Source: Saprospiraceae bacterium UBA7687
Lineage (GTDB): Bacteria; Bacteroidota; Bacteroidia; Chitinophagales; Saprospiraceae
Assembly: GCA_002482845.1 (NCBI GenBank)
Contig: DLGT01000140.1
Span: 37,577-101,576 of the forward strand
Direction of reading: 5' to 3'
Length of the DNA stretch: 64,000 nt
This document shows positions 18,054-27,434 of this stretch, in pieces. Each line of letters begins with the position of its first letter. The first letter of the stretch is position 1. Both the position numbers and the translations under genes were made by a program. The notes below the pieces were generated by a model that was not told the origin of the DNA, made no database searches, and saw only the letters and a program-made list of their open reading frames with translations.

Positions 18054-18812
18054 ATGAAACGTTTATTTCTTTATTTTTCCTTTGTATTTTCAGTGGCTTT
18101 TGTGTCTCCTTCAATTGGATCACCAAACGAGACCATGATAAAAAGTGCCCAAGATTTTTTATCATCAAAAGATTATCCCAAAGCACTAGAATTATACCAC
18201 ACAATTGAAAGTGAGCAGTATCAATCGACTGAACTATATAAGAATATGGCCATTGCTTATGCAGGCTTGAATAACGATGCATTGGCTATCTTATATTACG
18301 AAAAAGCACTTAAATTATCCCCAAATAACAGCAGTCTAAAGTCTGACTTAGACATCATCGTAAAAAGAAATCCCGAACTTGATGAAGGTGTACCACCATT
18401 TATATTATTAAAAGTATGGCAATCTTTTACTACATTATTTAATTTAACCATTTGGTCTGTTTTGAGTCTTTTGTTTTTTGGATTGGCAGGTTTCGTTTTG
18501 TACAAGCAATTGCCAATGCCAGGTATGACTAAAAAAAGCTACACTTATTTAGGTATTGCTTTGACCCTTGCGTTTTTATGTATATTAGCATCAAATAGCG
18601 CTTATCAAAGGCAATACAACCAAAGCCAAATGATCATCACTGAAACAGCAGTAGTGTTAAAAACTGGTCCAGATGCCGAAAGTCCAGACATCGAAAAGCT
18701 TCCATCTGGCTCAAAAGTTGTTGTTAATGAGCAAATTGGCGATTGGGTCCAAGTGCACACCACACTCGGAGATGTAGGATGGATAAAGGTGGACCAAGGC
18801 CAGAAAATATAA
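18054..18812 (+). CDS. BatE-like TPR and SH3 membrane protein
   Basis: The protein has 252 residues from the ATG at 18054, which gives a proper signal peptide (MKRLFLYFSFVFSVAFVSPS); a frame start at 18036 only adds six residues. TPR repeats follow (about 20-95, SKDYPKALELYHTIE, NDALAILYYEKALKLSP), then two membrane helices, then a C-terminal bacterial SH3 domain (AVVLKTGPDAES...GDWVQVHTTLGDVGWIKV). This is the architecture of BatE of the Bat/aerotolerance set. Here no BatA-D neighbours are adjacent; an ABC transporter pair begins one base later instead, suggesting a partner in envelope assembly or export. Confidence 0.75.
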   Translation: MKRLFLYFSFVFSVAFVSPSIGSPNETMIKSAQDFLSSKDYPKALELYHTIESEQYQSTELYKNMAIAYAGLNNDALAILYYEKALKLSPNNSSLKSDLDIIVKRNPELDEGVPPFILLKVWQSFTTLFNLTIWSVLSLLFFGLAGFVLYKQLPMPGMTKKSYTYLGIALTLAFLCILASNSAYQRQYNQSQMIITETAVVLKTGPDAESPDIEKLPSGSKVVVNEQIGDWVQVHTTLGDVGWIKVDQGQKI

Positions 18813-18813
18813 T

Positions 18814-19758
18814 ATGCAAAAAACATTTGCACTGCTTAAACTCCGATTAAGCCAAGGATACAGAATGTTAGACAGCGTAGGTTGGCTTCTAGTTTTTATT
18901 TTTCTGTTTACAATCATTGGTGTAGGTCTTCAGTTTTTGCAGACATTAGTCAATCTCCAAGCTTATATGAGTTTGGTATTAAGCTTTTTATTGTTGATTT
19001 TTTTAGATTATGCTCGTCCTGACAAATCATTTCTATCCAGTATTTTTCAATCTTACCTTTCGTTAGTGTCTTATTTGTGGGCAGAGTATGTTTTGATCTT
19101 ATTACCTATCATTTTTTATCAATGTTGGAAAGGTAATTATTTTGTGGGTTTTGGTCTTGTTTTGGTTGCTATCTTAGTTGCGTCTTTATCTCCATTGCAT
19201 CGTAGGTCTGAATTTACACATGTCAAACAAATGATAAAGTGGATACCAATACATAACTTCGAACTCAGGTTTTTTGCAGAGAAGTTGGGTGTTATGACCT
19301 GTGTGTTTATAATAATTGGCTTTTTGTCTATTATTCATATTGGTGTTTTTGTGGTATGGATCGTCTTGTTTTGCTTAACGTTGCCAGAAGTTTTTAAGTG
19401 GCATGAAAGTAGAGAAATGATTCATTACAAAGCTAACTTTGTATGGAAGAAAGTACAAAGCTATATGCTGACGGTGGGTAAATTAGTTTTATTACCATCA
19501 TTGATAGTGATGATACTATTTCCTGAGATGTGGTATTTCTCTATTTATTTAATCTTTTGTTTGTTCACGACTATTTTTCTTACCATTTCATTCAAATATG
19601 CCATGTTCACCACAGTATTCAATTCATCCGCAGCATCTAATGTCGTATTATTGTTACTCCTATTGATGTTCCTTCCCGGTGGTGCCTTTATTACTCTAAT
19701 TTATGCCATCATTCAGTATATTAAAGCTGAAAAAAATATGAAATTGCTTTATGCTTGA
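18814..19758 (+). CDS. Multi-pass membrane protein, likely ABC transporter permease
   Basis: The protein has 314 residues with about eight to nine hydrophobic helices and few loops. It has no family motif I can name. It starts one base after the TPR/SH3 gene and its stop overlaps the ABC ATPase start by eight bases, so it is very likely the membrane half of that transporter. ABC-2-like exporters often pair such divergent permeases with one ATPase. The substrate is unknown. Confidence 0.65.
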   Translation: MQKTFALLKLRLSQGYRMLDSVGWLLVFIFLFTIIGVGLQFLQTLVNLQAYMSLVLSFLLLIFLDYARPDKSFLSSIFQSYLSLVSYLWAEYVLILLPIIFYQCWKGNYFVGFGLVLVAILVASLSPLHRRSEFTHVKQMIKWIPIHNFELRFFAEKLGVMTCVFIIIGFLSIIHIGVFVVWIVLFCLTLPEVFKWHESREMIHYKANFVWKKVQSYMLTVGKLVLLPSLIVMILFPEMWYFSIYLIFCLFTTIFLTISFKYAMFTTVFNSSAASNVVLLLLLLMFLPGGAFITLIYAIIQYIKAEKNMKLLYA

Positions 19759-20425
19759 AATCAAAAATCTCTCATTTTCTTTCGGTCAGAAGGTCATTTA
19801 TGATCAACTTAATATGACATTTCCTATTTCTTCTATCACAGGATTGATTGGTAAAAATGGCGTGGGTAAAACAACTTTATTTCGTGTTTTGGCAAAAATC
19901 TATCGCAACCAAGGTGTTGAAGTGACTTTTAATGGTCAACCAGTCACGCCAAATATGATTTCTTTTCTGCCAACAGATCCTTATTTTTATCCTTACATGA
20001 AAGGTAGTGAATATCTTGATATAGTGGCTAAAGATCCTAGTGAATTAATACAAAGTAGGGTATTTGCGTCACAACTAGATTTGCCTTTGGATGATTTGAT
20101 TGATAACTATTCTACGGGTATGAGAAAGAAAATTGCATTTGCTGCCATTTTTGCACAGTCAAGACCAATCGTAATTCTTGACGAACCGTACAATGGTGTG
20201 GATCTAGAGAGCAATGAAGCGATCAAATACATCATCCAACAATATGGAAAGGATAGGGTAGTGATCCTTTCTTCCCACATTCTATCTACTATCACCGATA
20301 TCAGTGACAGAATTTACCATCTTCAAGATGCAAAGACCGTTTCATCTCACCCAAAAGAAGGCTTTGAAGCTTTTGCAAAGGCTATGAAAACCCAATTGAT
20401 GGACAAATTTTCTGATTCTGAATAA
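19751..20425 (+). CDS. ABC transporter ATP-binding protein
   Basis: The protein has 224 residues. Walker A is GLIGKNGVGKTTL (about 31-43), signature NYSTGMRKK, Walker B RPIVILDEPYNGVD and H-loop VVILSSH, all in canonical order. The signature STGMR rather than LSGGQ is typical of ABC-2-type export ATPases. It overlaps the permease-like gene, so the pair forms a cytoplasmic-membrane transporter, probably working with the TPR/SH3 protein encoded just before. The substrate cannot be read from sequence. Confidence 0.92.
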   Translation: MLEIKNLSFSFGQKVIYDQLNMTFPISSITGLIGKNGVGKTTLFRVLAKIYRNQGVEVTFNGQPVTPNMISFLPTDPYFYPYMKGSEYLDIVAKDPSELIQSRVFASQLDLPLDDLIDNYSTGMRKKIAFAAIFAQSRPIVILDEPYNGVDLESNEAIKYIIQQYGKDRVVILSSHILSTITDISDRIYHLQDAKTVSSHPKEGFEAFAKAMKTQLMDKFSDSE

Positions 20426-20527
20426 TTTTTTTCCACTAATTACATATTATAAAAAAATATAATATATCTTTGTCCTTTATTTCGATGTTTTGGTCTAATA
20501 AATGTAATGAAGACATCGGAGTAGATA

Positions 20528-20535
20528 TATCTTTG
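20528..20535 (+). promoter_or_regulatory. Candidate -7 box TATCTTTG
   Basis: TATCTTTG, 41 bases before the DUF4407 start; an identical box lies at 20465-20472. No well-spaced TTG was seen for either. Confidence 0.35.
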
Positions 20536-20576
20536 GAAGGATATTTTTTGATTAGGGTATTTATAATTATTTTAAA

Positions 20577-21719
20577 ATGAATAGATTAGCTTCTTTTTTT
20601 ATATTCAGTTCAGGTGCTGTGTCATCCGTATTGAAGCGTTGTCCTACAGACTATAATAAATATCAAGGTATAGGTGCTACGATATTTTTTACAGGCGTAT
20701 TGTCTGCTTTGTCTGCAGGGTATGCATTATACACCGTTTTCGAATCTGTGGTAGCTTCTACTGTTTTTGCTATCATATGGGGAATGATGATTTTTAACCT
20801 TGACCGATACATCGTATCAGGAATGCGTAAAAAATCAAATTTCCTGAAAGAATTTGCTATGGCAGCACCTAGGATTGTGTTGGCTATTTTTATCGGAATT
20901 GTGATTGCCACGCCATTAGAACTCAAACTTTTTGAATCTGAGATTAATGCAGAAATCGGCATGATGCAACAAGAAACCTATAAAGAACAAGATGATCTTC
21001 TCAAAAAGAGATACGAAGCTGATATAAAAGTTGTCAATGATGAGATCGAACTTTTAAGAGGCAAACTGACAAAATCTGATCAAGTGCGTACTACTTTATT
21101 AGCGGACGCAATTGGCGAAGCTGATGGCACAGGTGGTAGCAAAATCAGAAACATGGGTGCTATCTACAAAATGAAATCATCTGCAGCACAAAGAGCAGAA
21201 CAAGAATATCAAATGGTTTATGCTGAAATCAACCCTAAACTGGATGAGCAATTAGCAAAATTAGAAACCATCGAGACTGCGCGTAAAGCAGATTTGGAGA
21301 ACTTAAGTCGTGCATCTTTGACAGGATTTGCTTCTAGACTGAAAGCTTTACACAGATTATCTGCCAAAGAAGAAGCAATCAGAATAGCAGGTTTGTTTAT
21401 TACAATCTTATTTTTAATCATAGAATGTTCACCAATTTTGGTAAAACTTATTAGCGAACGAACACCTTATGATCAGCGAATAGATTCGGTAGAAACAGAA
21501 TATCATCTTGCTAATCTTAAAACAACCACTTTATCAAAATTAGCAACAGATAGTCGCATCACATTTGAAAATAAAACAGCAGGGTTCAGAGTCACAGAAA
21601 TGATCAATGCAGAGAATGAAGTATTTGCACATGCACTGCGGCGAGAGAAAGAAGACCTTATGCAAAGAAAAGAAGGTTGGTTCTCACTCCTTAAGAAGAG
21701 ACGTATTTTTGATTTTTAA
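20577..21719 (+). CDS. DUF4407 membrane protein
   Basis: The protein has 380 residues. N-terminal membrane helices include GIGATIFFTGVLSALSAGYALY and a second with IIWGMMIFNLDRYIVSGMRKK, the clearest DUF4407 signature. A third membrane helix precedes TPLELKLFE. A long coiled-coil-like region (about 130-240, rich in Glu/Lys/Gln) follows, then another helix (IAGLFITILFLIIECSPILVKL) and a charged tail. The layout suggests a scaffold with a large soluble coil. Function is unknown. It is monocistronic and ends at a strong hairpin. Confidence 0.85.
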   Translation: MNRLASFFIFSSGAVSSVLKRCPTDYNKYQGIGATIFFTGVLSALSAGYALYTVFESVVASTVFAIIWGMMIFNLDRYIVSGMRKKSNFLKEFAMAAPRIVLAIFIGIVIATPLELKLFESEINAEIGMMQQETYKEQDDLLKKRYEADIKVVNDEIELLRGKLTKSDQVRTTLLADAIGEADGTGGSKIRNMGAIYKMKSSAAQRAEQEYQMVYAEINPKLDEQLAKLETIETARKADLENLSRASLTGFASRLKALHRLSAKEEAIRIAGLFITILFLIIECSPILVKLISERTPYDQRIDSVETEYHLANLKTTTLSKLATDSRITFENKTAGFRVTEMINAENEVFAHALRREKEDLMQRKEGWFSLLKKRRIFDF

Positions 21720-21842
21720 AGTTCATTGAATCTGTTGTGAAATGTATTTGATAATCAAACGTTTCCCTTTAGGGTAGGGTGAAAAACTTTTGATTATCAA
21801 ACAACAGGTGTTTTCTGAGCGAATTTAATCAAGAGATAAATT

Positions 21843-21882
21843 AAAAAAGGGCTGATTCCAGATAGGAGTCAGCCCTTTTTTT
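21843..21882. terminator. Bidirectional terminator between DUF4407 gene and leuS
   Basis: Arms AAAAAAGGGCTGA (21843-21855) and TCAGCCCTTTTTT (from 21869), with an A tract on one side and a T tract on the other. It lies between convergent genes and so probably serves both. Confidence 0.85.
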
Positions 21883-21906
21883 ATAAGATATGAAGTAAAC
21901 TTTTCA

Positions 21907-24747
21907 TCACTCCTTCACTACAATATTCACCATTCTTTTTAGTACAATAATCACTTTTTGGATCTCTTTACCTTCTACATACTTCTTCACTTGGTCTAGT
22001 TCCATCACTTGCGCTTGAATTTCTTCTTGTGTCAACTGAGCAGAAAGCATGATGGTATCCCTTTTTTTACCATTGATAGAGACAGGATATTCTATGGTAT
22101 CTTGGACTAAATGTTTTGCATCGAAATGCGGGAATTGGGCTTTATGAACAGAACCTTCATGACCCATATTTGCCCACAATTCTTCTGTAATAAAAGGAGC
22201 AAATGGTGCCAATAGTATCGTTAATGGCTCAAGTATCTGCCGTTTGTTACATTCCACTCTTTTGAGTTCATTTACACATACCATAAACGCACTCACACAT
22301 GTATTAAACGAAAATCGCTCTATGTCTTCTGATATTTTTTTGATAGCTGTATGCAAGATTTTGTATTCTTCTGCAGTGGGCGCATCATTTGATAGATTCA
22401 GACCTGATTCATTATAATACAAACTCCAATACTTCCTAAGAAACTTCTGCACACCATCTATTCCTTTGGTATCCCAAGGTTTTGATTGTTCTAATGGTCC
22501 CAAAAACATTTCATACATCCTGAAACAATCAGCGCCGTATTTGGCAACTACTTCATCAGGATTCTGAACATTGTACTTGGATTTGGACATTTTTTCTTGG
22601 ACGACATTTACAGTAAAGTATTCTTCACTATTTTCATCTTTTGCCCAATGGTATTTTGTTGAATCTCCAATTACGTTATATTGCTTTCCTGTTTTTTCAA
22701 AGTATTCAATAAATTTACCTTTTGTAATTCTATTTTGACCATCCAAGTATTCATTGATATATGCAAGTCTTATTGGACTTCCTACATGTATATTTTGTTT
22801 TGCTTCAAAGTCTTTGATATTTCCAATGAGACTACTTTCATCTTCAAATTTTAGATTTTCTGCATAATACCCATAAGCCGTAATCATCCCTTGATTGACC
22901 AGTTTTTTGAATGGTTCTATCGTTGGCACGATACCTAGATCATACAAAAACTTGTGCCAAGTTCTAGAATACATCAAATGACCAACAGCATGTTCCGTAC
23001 CTCCTACATAAAGATCTACATCTTGCCAATAATCAATCGCTTTTTTGGAAGCAAATTCGTTTTCATTTGCCGCATCCATATATCTAAGAAAATACCACGA
23101 TGATCCAGCAAAACCAGGCATTGTGTCCGTCTCTAGCGCCATATCAGGTATTTGTCCTACCCAATCTTCCGCTCTTGCCAAAGGCGATTTACCACCAGAT
23201 GCAGGTTGGAAGTTTTCTAATTCAGGCAAAGTCAATGGCAACTGATCTTCACGTAATGCATGTGCTACACCTTCTTTATCATAAGCTATTGGAAATGGCT
23301 CTCCCCAATATCTTTGTCTAGAATAGTTGGCATCACGAAGTTTGTAATTGATTTTTTTACTTCCAATTCCTAATTTTTCGATTCTATCAAACATCTCTGC
23401 GATGGCATCTTTCACTTCCATACCATTTAGGAAATCAGAATTGATGATTTTGCCTACTTTGTCATTTAGTGTTGCACCAGGATAGTCACTTTTATCCACC
23501 ACGTCTACGATTTCTAAACCGAATTTTCCTGCAAAAACCTTATCTCTATCATCATCACTAGGTACTGCCATGATGGCGCCTGTACCATAATCTTTAAGTA
23601 CATATTCCCCGAGCCAGATAGGAATATGTTTATTTGTAAACGGATTTAAAGCGTAGGCACCTGTAAAAACACCTGTGACTTCTTTTACTTCTGCCATTCT
23701 ATCTATTTCTGATCTACTGCCTACATACTCGAGATATTTTTCTACGGCATCTTTTTGGTCTGCAGTGGTCAGTTGTGGCACGAGATCGTGTTCAGGTGCT
23801 AGAACCATATAAGTAGCACCGAAAATTGTATCAGGTCTAGTCGTAAATATTTCCAATTTTTTGTCATGACCTACGATATCAAAAAACATCTGTGCACCTT
23901 CCGACCTTCCTATCCAGTTGCGTTGCATCGCTTTTAGTGCGTCAGACCATTGCAAGGTGTCGAGATCATTAAGCAATCGCTCTGCATATGCTGTGATACG
24001 AAGTGACCATTGCATCATAGCTCTTTTTTCTACAGGATGCCCGCCACGTTCAGAAAAACCATCTTTGACTTCATCATTGGCGAGGACAGTTCCAAGCGCT
24101 TCACACCAGTTGACATAACCAGTCTTTCTGTAGGCTAGTCTATAGTTCATCAGGATGTCATCCTTTTGTTTTGCTGTTTTTTGTTTCCATTCGTCGCTAG
24201 TAAAAATCTCATCTTGTGTATTTGCAGCTTTGACATTTTTATTTCCTTCTGCTTCAAAAGTGGCTATCAGCTGATCTATATGGACAGCTTTGTCTTGACC
24301 TTGGTCATAATAATGGTGAAATAATTGCAAAAATATCCATTGTGTCCACTTGTAATAACTTGGATCTGAAGTTTTTACCTCGCGACTCCAATCAAAACTA
24401 AACCCAATATTATCCAACTGTTCTCTGTATCTTACAATGTTTTCATCGGTAGACACCGCAGGATGTACGCCGGTTTGGATGGCATATTGTTCAGCAGGAA
24501 GTCCGAATGCATCATATCCCATAGGGTGCAATACATTAAATCCATTCAACCTTTTGTATCGAGCAAAAATATCCGAAGCGATATACCCGAGCGGATGACC
24601 CACATGAAGACCTGCACCAGAAGGGTAGGGAAACATATCGAGTACGTAGAACTTAGGTTGGGTAGAGTCATTGGATATTTTATATAACTGAGTATCTACC
24701 CAATTTTTTCTCCATTTTGACTCAATATTTTCCGGATGGTATTGCAT
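21907..24747 (-). CDS. leuS: Leucyl-tRNA synthetase
   Basis: The protein has 946 residues. It charges tRNA-Leu with leucine in the cytoplasm. The class I HIGH motif appears as HVGH (48-51, after DMFPYPSGAG), and the KMSKS loop as EKMSKSKYNV near residue 718. A large editing insertion contains TTRPDTIFGATYMVLAPEH and GTGAIMAVPSDDDRD, the Leu-specific CP1 site. The catalytic region has YVGGTEHAVGHLMYSRTWHKFL. Bacterial LeuRS is usually 860-880 residues; the extra length here lies partly in an insertion before the GYVNWCEALGTVLANDE segment and another near residues 650-700, as in other Bacteroidota. The start ATG at 24747 gives the normal MQYHPENIESKW front. Confidence 0.98.
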   Translation of the reverse strand: MQYHPENIESKWRKNWVDTQLYKISNDSTQPKFYVLDMFPYPSGAGLHVGHPLGYIASDIFARYKRLNGFNVLHPMGYDAFGLPAEQYAIQTGVHPAVSTDENIVRYREQLDNIGFSFDWSREVKTSDPSYYKWTQWIFLQLFHHYYDQGQDKAVHIDQLIATFEAEGNKNVKAANTQDEIFTSDEWKQKTAKQKDDILMNYRLAYRKTGYVNWCEALGTVLANDEVKDGFSERGGHPVEKRAMMQWSLRITAYAERLLNDLDTLQWSDALKAMQRNWIGRSEGAQMFFDIVGHDKKLEIFTTRPDTIFGATYMVLAPEHDLVPQLTTADQKDAVEKYLEYVGSRSEIDRMAEVKEVTGVFTGAYALNPFTNKHIPIWLGEYVLKDYGTGAIMAVPSDDDRDKVFAGKFGLEIVDVVDKSDYPGATLNDKVGKIINSDFLNGMEVKDAIAEMFDRIEKLGIGSKKINYKLRDANYSRQRYWGEPFPIAYDKEGVAHALREDQLPLTLPELENFQPASGGKSPLARAEDWVGQIPDMALETDTMPGFAGSSWYFLRYMDAANENEFASKKAIDYWQDVDLYVGGTEHAVGHLMYSRTWHKFLYDLGIVPTIEPFKKLVNQGMITAYGYYAENLKFEDESSLIGNIKDFEAKQNIHVGSPIRLAYINEYLDGQNRITKGKFIEYFEKTGKQYNVIGDSTKYHWAKDENSEEYFTVNVVQEKMSKSKYNVQNPDEVVAKYGADCFRMYEMFLGPLEQSKPWDTKGIDGVQKFLRKYWSLYYNESGLNLSNDAPTAEEYKILHTAIKKISEDIERFSFNTCVSAFMVCVNELKRVECNKRQILEPLTILLAPFAPFITEELWANMGHEGSVHKAQFPHFDAKHLVQDTIEYPVSINGKKRDTIMLSAQLTQEEIQAQVMELDQVKKYVEGKEIQKVIIVLKRMVNIVVKE

Positions 24748-25011
24748 AAGAAATTATATTTTAAAAGACGTAGGTATTAATTTAAAATGCAAAATTAAAT
24801 ATTTTTTTTGAAGCAAGTACTTTTTTGGATTTTGTTGGTGGGAAATTAGTATTCTATCTACCAAATGGATGTTGGGATGGCAATAGTTTTTGAACTTTTG
24901 TACCCTAAAAATCTTTCTTTATTTTTATTTTCTCCAAATTGATTCATTAAAATATTACCTATTTGTATCCATTAAGACATTATAATATATAAATGATTTG
25001 ATTAATTTATA

Positions 25012-25019
25012 TACTTTTG
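25012..25019 (+). promoter_or_regulatory. Candidate -7 box TACTTTTG
   Basis: TACTTTTG matches TAnnTTTG and lies 21 bases before the receptor's ATG at 25041. No correctly spaced TTG was found. Confidence 0.4.
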
Positions 25020-25040
25020 CGGCTGCTAAATAAATTTTTC

Positions 25041-27323
25041 ATGTCGAAAAGAATAATTCTTACCATAATTTCTGGTATTTTTATGTGTGTGTCTGCGATG
25101 GCTCAGAATGGAACCATAAGGGGAAATGTGTACGAAAAAGAAACAGGAAACCCTATCGTTTACTGTAATGTGCAGATAGAAGGCACCAAATTGGGTGCTA
25201 CTACAGACCTTGATGGTTTTTACGTTATCTCTAATGTGCCGCCAGGAGAATACAAATTAGTTGCAACTTATGTTGGTTTTGATAGTATTTCTGCATTTGT
25301 TAAAGTGAGAACGTCTTCTGTAGTTTATCAGGCATTGACGATGGTTGAAAATTCCATACAACTTGGTGAAGTAAGCATTTCTGCTGCAAAAGAAGTTTCC
25401 AGAACAACTGTAAATATTTCTCAAGTATCCGTATCTCCAAAACAGATTAAGTCTTTACCTTCCGTAGGTGGTGAAGCGGATATTGTTCAGTATCTTCAGG
25501 TAATCCCAGGTATTGTATCCACAGGTGATCAAGGTGGTCAAATATACATACGTGGTGGATCGCCAGTGCAAAACAAGATACTCCTTGATGGGCTAAATAT
25601 TTTTAACCCATTCCACTCTATAGGTTTTTATTCTGTTTTCGAGACAGAACTTATCAAAAACGTTGATGTACTTACAGGCGGTTTTGGTGCAGAATATGGA
25701 GGTAGGACATCAGCTATCGTTGACATCAAGACAAGAGAAGGGAATAAAACTAGAACGAGTGGATTTCTAAGTGGCGGCCCATTTATGGTCAAAGCCTTAG
25801 TGGAAGGCCCAATCTCTAAGTTTAAAGAAGGTGGATCTTCTGTTTCATATGTGTTGACTGCAAAAAAATCATTAATAGAAGAGACATCTAAATCATTGTA
25901 CGCTTACGCAGCGGAGAATGACTCTATTGGGTTACCATTCAAATTTCAAGATTTCTATGGTAAAGTTTCTATTAATACATCTAACGGAAGTAGAATTAAT
26001 TTGTTTGGTTTCAACTTTAATGATGCTTACCAAAATCCTTTACTTGCAACTATTGATTGGAAAAACTCAGGTGGTGGTGTCAATTTTAGTTTGATACCAT
26101 CTGGCAGTAATATATTAGTAAGTGGTTTGGTAGGTTTTTCTACTTATAATGTAGGTATCAAAGAATTGGATGCTGAACCACGTACATCGGATATTGATGA
26201 ATTGACAGCAAATATTGACTTTACATTTTTTGGAGAGAAGAGTGAAGTGAAATATGGTTTAGAGATAAAAAGTATTCGTACTGATTTTGAATTCGTAAAT
26301 CCATTTGGCAATCGTCTAAAACAAGAGCAAAACACCACAGAGCTTGGTTTTTATGGTAAATATAGACAAATCTTAGGTAAATTGATCATCGAGCCTTCTG
26401 CAAGAATTCAATATTATGCTGCCTTAGGAGAAACGACTTTTGAACCAAGACTTGGTTTAAAGTATAATATTAATGATAATTTGAGATTCAAGGCTGCTGC
26501 AGGTAGATATACCCAAAACTTGTTAAGCACATCCAATGAAAGAGACGTTGTCAATCTTTTTAATGGTTTCTTGACTGGGCCTGAGGGACAAGTACAAGGG
26601 TTTGATGGACAAAATATTAAAAACAAAATTCAAACTTCACGTCATTTAGTAGGAGGATTTGAATATGACTTAACCAAAAATATTCAGATAAATATAGAAG
26701 GTTACTATAAAGATTTCCCCCAGATTATTGTAGTCAATCGTAACAAAGTAGGAGTCGAACAAGCGGATTATGCCATCGAAACAGGTGAAGCTTATGGTGT
26801 GGATTTTTCAATTAAATATGACTTAAAACGACTTTATTTATGGGCTACTTATTCTCATGGATATGTTAATAGGAATGATGGCGAACAAGTTTACCCTACT
26901 GTATTTGACAGAAGACATAATGTGAATATGCTTGCTACGTACGATCTTGATAAAGATGCATCATGGCAAATAAGTGCGAGATGGAATATGGGATCAGGAT
27001 TTCCATTTACAAAAACAAAGGGTTTCTATAATTACCAAGATTATCAAGGTGGTGTCGGCACAGAATATGAAACGAATAATCCAAATAATATAGGCGTCTT
27101 GTATTCAGATACCCGTAATGGAGGTAGACTTCCATACTATCATAGACTAGATCTGTCTGTGACTAAAAAGATTAAATTTTCTAAACATACAGGAGTAGAA
27201 CTAAACGTTAGTGTCACAAATGCTTACGATAGACCTAATATTTTCTATTTTGATAGATTGAATTACGAAAGGGTAGACCAATTGCCTATCTTGCCAAGTG
27301 CAAGCGCAAAATTTTATTTCTAA
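25041..27323 (+). CDS. TonB-dependent outer-membrane receptor
   Basis: The protein has 760 residues from the ATG at 25041, which starts a clean signal peptide (MSKRIILTIISGIFMCVSAMAQ); a TTG eight codons upstream is unlikely. A carboxypeptidase-regulatory-like domain follows (NGTIRGNVYEKETGNPIV), then a plug with GQIYIRGGSPVQNKILLDG and GGFGAEYGGRTSAIVDIKT, then a barrel ending SAKFYF with a terminal Phe. No SusD gene is nearby. The substrate is unknown. The gene lies between leuS (divergent) and rpsP and looks monocistronic. Confidence 0.9.
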   Translation: MSKRIILTIISGIFMCVSAMAQNGTIRGNVYEKETGNPIVYCNVQIEGTKLGATTDLDGFYVISNVPPGEYKLVATYVGFDSISAFVKVRTSSVVYQALTMVENSIQLGEVSISAAKEVSRTTVNISQVSVSPKQIKSLPSVGGEADIVQYLQVIPGIVSTGDQGGQIYIRGGSPVQNKILLDGLNIFNPFHSIGFYSVFETELIKNVDVLTGGFGAEYGGRTSAIVDIKTREGNKTRTSGFLSGGPFMVKALVEGPISKFKEGGSSVSYVLTAKKSLIEETSKSLYAYAAENDSIGLPFKFQDFYGKVSINTSNGSRINLFGFNFNDAYQNPLLATIDWKNSGGGVNFSLIPSGSNILVSGLVGFSTYNVGIKELDAEPRTSDIDELTANIDFTFFGEKSEVKYGLEIKSIRTDFEFVNPFGNRLKQEQNTTELGFYGKYRQILGKLIIEPSARIQYYAALGETTFEPRLGLKYNINDNLRFKAAAGRYTQNLLSTSNERDVVNLFNGFLTGPEGQVQGFDGQNIKNKIQTSRHLVGGFEYDLTKNIQINIEGYYKDFPQIIVVNRNKVGVEQADYAIETGEAYGVDFSIKYDLKRLYLWATYSHGYVNRNDGEQVYPTVFDRRHNVNMLATYDLDKDASWQISARWNMGSGFPFTKTKGFYNYQDYQGGVGTEYETNNPNNIGVLYSDTRNGGRLPYYHRLDLSVTKKIKFSKHTGVELNVSVTNAYDRPNIFYFDRLNYERVDQLPILPSASAKFYF

Positions 27324-27327
27324 TTGT

Positions 27328-27357
27328 TTGGATATTCAGATTATTGTTTTACCTTTG
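27328..27357 (+). promoter_or_regulatory. rpsP promoter
   Basis: TTG at 27328-27330, a 19-base spacer, then TACCTTTG at 27350-27357: a full match to the Bacteroidota housekeeping promoter. It is followed by a leader of about 70 bases and the S16 gene. Confidence 0.65.
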
Positions 27358-27367
27358 CGCCCGTTAA

Positions 27368-27402
27368 AAACCTGACGACTGTTATACGGTGTACTCAGGT
27401 TT
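27368..27402 (+). promoter_or_regulatory. Stem-loop in the rpsP leader
   Basis: AAACCTGA (27368-27375) pairs with TCAGGTTT (27395-27402) around a 19-base loop in the 5' leader of rpsP, ending 32 bases before the ATG. It lacks a T tract, so it is not a simple terminator. A structured leader used for ribosomal-protein feedback is possible but unproven. Confidence 0.4.
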
Positions 27403-27434
27403 GGTTATTCATATAAAAAATAAAAATTTTAACA

